Of a stretch of DNA of 13,828 bases, positions 13,593-13,828 are shown in pieces. Each line of letters opens with the position of its first letter. The stretch's first letter is position 1. A program made the position numbers and the translations under genes. The notes under the pieces were generated by a model. The model saw only the letters and a program-made list of their open reading frames with translations. It was not told the origin of the DNA and did no database searches. The DNA comes from Lunasporangiospora selenospora (lineage: Eukaryota; Mortierellomycota; Mortierellomycetes; Mortierellales; Mortierellaceae), in assembly GCA_015680635.1 (NCBI GenBank), contig JAABOA010000144.1, positions 1 to 13,828 on the forward strand. The letters are read 5' to 3'.

Positions 13593-13828
13593 GTAAGAGC
13601 GCCTCTCCATCTCTTTTTCACACGTACTCTCTTTCTCTCTTCGGCTCGTCTTGCGCTCCCTTTGGGATTTTTTTTCCACACTTGCCGATACAGTCAGGCA
13701 AACTGGGAAAACAAGCAGGGGGGACAGGGGGGCAGTGCCTTTGCCATCTCTGTAGGGCAAATAGTACCGTAATACAAATGCACCGCGTTCCTCCCCAAGA
13801 GGGAAAGGAAAAAAAAAGACGACAGCCA
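13593..13828 (+). other. First intron of the secreted-protein gene (runs off the right edge)
   Basis: The donor GTAAGA at 13593 is followed by at least 236 bp without a good coding continuation. Using the first acceptor-like site, GATACAG (ending at 13692), gives about 20 poorly composed codons and then a stop, so the true acceptor is probably to the right. A long first intron after a signal-peptide exon is plausible. Confidence 0.55.

Noticed and set aside
1-13828. CRISPR array, restriction-modification, toxin-antitoxin, prophage or operon structures
   Set aside because: None seen. There are no regular spacer-repeat arrays, and the gene structure is eukaryotic with introns.

Overview
The window looks like nuclear DNA of a filamentous fungus. 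My best guess is an early-diverging lineage such as Mortierellomycotina, but no phylogenetic marker here settles it. The grounds are: genes split by short introns of 59-101 nt with GTAAGT-type donors and CTGAC/CTAAT-type branch points; many CT/GA microsatellites and homopolymer runs in introns and untranslated regions; a degenerate F-box/leucine-rich protein of the kind expanded in such fungi; and an intronless eukaryotic tRNA-Asn with internal A and B boxes.

Layout. The left edge is the last exon of a hypoxanthine/xanthine-guanine phosphoribosyltransferase gene (XPT1/HPT1 family, plus strand, 64-561), entered from an intron whose visible part is almost all (CT)25. It converges on a large minus-strand gene (735-5073), which I assemble from three phase-0 exons into a 1380-residue protein. 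That protein has a basic, disordered, His-rich N-terminus, a KEN box, CDK-type SPxK/R sites and about 1000 residues of coiled coil. Its N-terminus carries two copies of an unfamiliar DGxD(R)HH module. A 1.7-kb gap follows with no firm gene but with convincing plus-strand intron signals. The next minus-strand gene (6817-8834) is assembled from three exons into a 620-residue low-complexity protein with a polyQ tract, a nuclear-localisation-like patch and a C-terminal coiled coil. One of its introns is of the GC-AG type and is in frame without a stop. Next come an F-box/LRR-like gene (9178-10749, minus) and tRNA-Asn(GTT) (11252-11325, minus).

From about 11330 to 13465 there is no firm protein gene. 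This stretch holds a cluster of ATAAAT-GCA-ATTTAT inverted-repeat sites, a diverged tandem duplication of an approximately 120-bp A-tailed structured unit, a 16-bp perfect palindrome, and finally a TATA-box promoter. That promoter drives a plus-strand gene whose first exon encodes a classical signal peptide. The rest of that gene lies beyond the right edge.

The genes do not form a pathway; this is ordinary eukaryotic neighbourhood structure. The points most worth a second look are the duplicated His/Asp module, the structured tandem repeat near the tRNA, the repeated inverted-repeat sites, and the splicing peculiarities.
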